A DNA stretch of 64,000 bases from Lacipirellula limnantheis (lineage in GTDB: Bacteria > Planctomycetota > Planctomycetia > Pirellulales > Lacipirellulaceae), in the NCBI RefSeq assembly GCF_007746075.1, contig NZ_CP036339.1, forward strand, positions 5,981,786-6,045,785, written 5' to 3'. This document shows, one piece after another, positions 63,403 to 64,000 of the stretch. The stretch's first letter is position 1. Each line of letters opens with the position of its first letter. The position numbers and the translations under genes are program-made. The notes under the pieces were generated by a model that had not been told where the DNA came from, did no database searches, and saw only the letters and a list, made by a program, of their open reading frames with translations.

Positions 63403-64000
63403 CTATCGCTTGTTGTCGCGCCGAAAGTAACGCCCTGCCCGGCCAATCTGCAACTGCCACGAGCCGAATCGCTCGGTGAGCCATTTGTAGAGTGACGCGC
63501 CCATCAAGGTGCCTAGCGCAACCGAGGCGAACACGAACACCGTTGTGGTCATGCCGTCTAGCCCCGCCGCCCGGTCGCTCAACATATGCTTCACGCTGAC
63601 CAGTCCCAACGCACCGGGAACCAACAGCCAAAAAGTTGGCAGAAACGTCACGACGGCGGGCGGGCCCTTGAAACGCAGATGAATCAAGTAGCCCAGGGGC
63701 GTGGCGATCAGCATGCCGAAGAAGCCGCTCGCCGTGCGCCCAACATAGGCCGCCGCGATTTGCTGCGTAGCGTACGCCGTAAGCAGAACCAGCATCATCC
63801 AGGGCCACGATTTACGTGGAGCCGAGAAGTGCAGATAGACGCCCGTGCCGAATACGATCACGCCGACCCAGGGCAACCACGCCGTCCAGCGTGCTGCCAC
63901 AACCTCGTCCGCCACGTCGACGAGATTCTCAGGTTGATAGCCCGCGAGTACCGCCCCCGCCGCTAGTCCAAACGCTAAGAGCACCAACTGAACGAATCCG
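63403..64000 (-). CDS. threonine/serine exporter family (ThrE-like) C-terminal part (5' cut by window)
   Basis: The minus frame is open to the window edge and ends at 63403. Its 198 or so visible codons encode membrane helices such as MMLVLLTAYATQQIAAAYVG, FFGMLIATPLGYLIHLRF and FVFASVALGTLMGASLYKWL, and the stretch GPPAVVTFLPTFWLLVPGALGLVSVK, the ThrE-family C-terminal motif. The fold exports threonine and serine or related amino acids. The start lies outside the window. The gene converges with the peptidase gene; the 60 bases between them show no clear terminator. Confidence 0.8.
   Translation of the reverse strand, partial: GFVQLVLLAFGLAAGAVLAGYQPENLVDVADEVVAARWTAWLPWVGVIVFGTGVYLHFSAPRKSWPWMMLVLLTAYATQQIAAAYVGRTASGFFGMLIATPLGYLIHLRFKGPPAVVTFLPTFWLLVPGALGLVSVKHMLSDRAAGLDGMTTTVFVFASVALGTLMGASLYKWLTERFGSWQLQIGRAGRYFRRDNKR

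Overview
The window looks like chromosomal DNA of a planctomycete, probably of the Pirellulales or Lacipirellulaceae type. The evidence is secreted proteins that combine a short dockerin-like repeat of the DFDGNLRVDGADFL type with a VPEP sorting tail (2656-3486, 39751-42951), a serpin with the planctomycete N-terminal LEDRRMLA motif, DUF1080 and DUF1501 sequences, and a wealth of IS and integrase relics. All assignments come from reading motifs; no database search was possible.

Layout. 1-3.5 kb: the 3' end of a DUF4405-type membrane cytochrome gene, a heptaheme cytochrome c (minus strand) and a VPEP-tailed secreted protein. 3.75-14.6 kb: a plus-strand sulfide/persulfide detoxification locus. 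It holds an ArsR-type repressor with two matching TATCG-N8-CGAT operators, a membrane rhodanese, a Prx6-type peroxiredoxin, a CoA-disulfide-reductase-rhodanese fusion, a persulfide dioxygenase-rhodanese fusion, a TauE-type exporter, a human-type sulfide:quinone oxidoreductase, two methyltransferases (one with a signal peptide) and a DUF4405 membrane protein. 14.6-22.8 kb: accessory DNA with a decayed integrase and a tmRNA-like att sequence, IS3 relics, a serpin carrying a Hint (intein-like) domain in its reactive-centre loop (15582-17834), and a small gene block (18.5-22.4 kb) bounded by IS3 relics.

23.0-35.4 kb: one plus-strand cluster encoding most of a Wood-Werkman propionate cycle. It contains split methylmalonyl-CoA mutase, MeaB, epimerase, a succinate-type CoA-transferase, transcarboxylase 5S, 12S and 1.3S subunits with a small extra protein, and pyruvate phosphate dikinase. 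No biotin carboxylase gene is present in it, which favours transcarboxylation over ATP-dependent carboxylation. 35.4-43.9 kb: IS3, IS66 and integrase relics, a diverged tRNA-Glu(CTC), a DUF1080 protein, a receptor-like membrane protein without a signalling domain, and a giant VPEP-tailed surface protein.

43.9-57 kb: a YpfJ-like metallopeptidase, a triple-PDZ protein, a beta-propeller/phosphoesterase fusion, an FAD amine-oxidase-like protein, a fatty acid desaturase and an alpha/beta-hydrolase membrane protein, separated by decaying genes (SDR, small membrane protein, Lys-rich glycine-zipper protein). 57-59.7 kb: a complete IS3-family element (57367-58657, 4-bp duplication CGCC) inside a GAP-family membrane gene whose frame is restored exactly when the element is removed; a TetR regulator lies upstream. 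60-64 kb: an AbgT-family transporter with an M20-type peptidase, and the 3' part of a ThrE-type exporter gene that runs off the window.

The strongest candidate for something undescribed is the serpin whose P1 position coincides with the first cysteine of a complete Hint domain.
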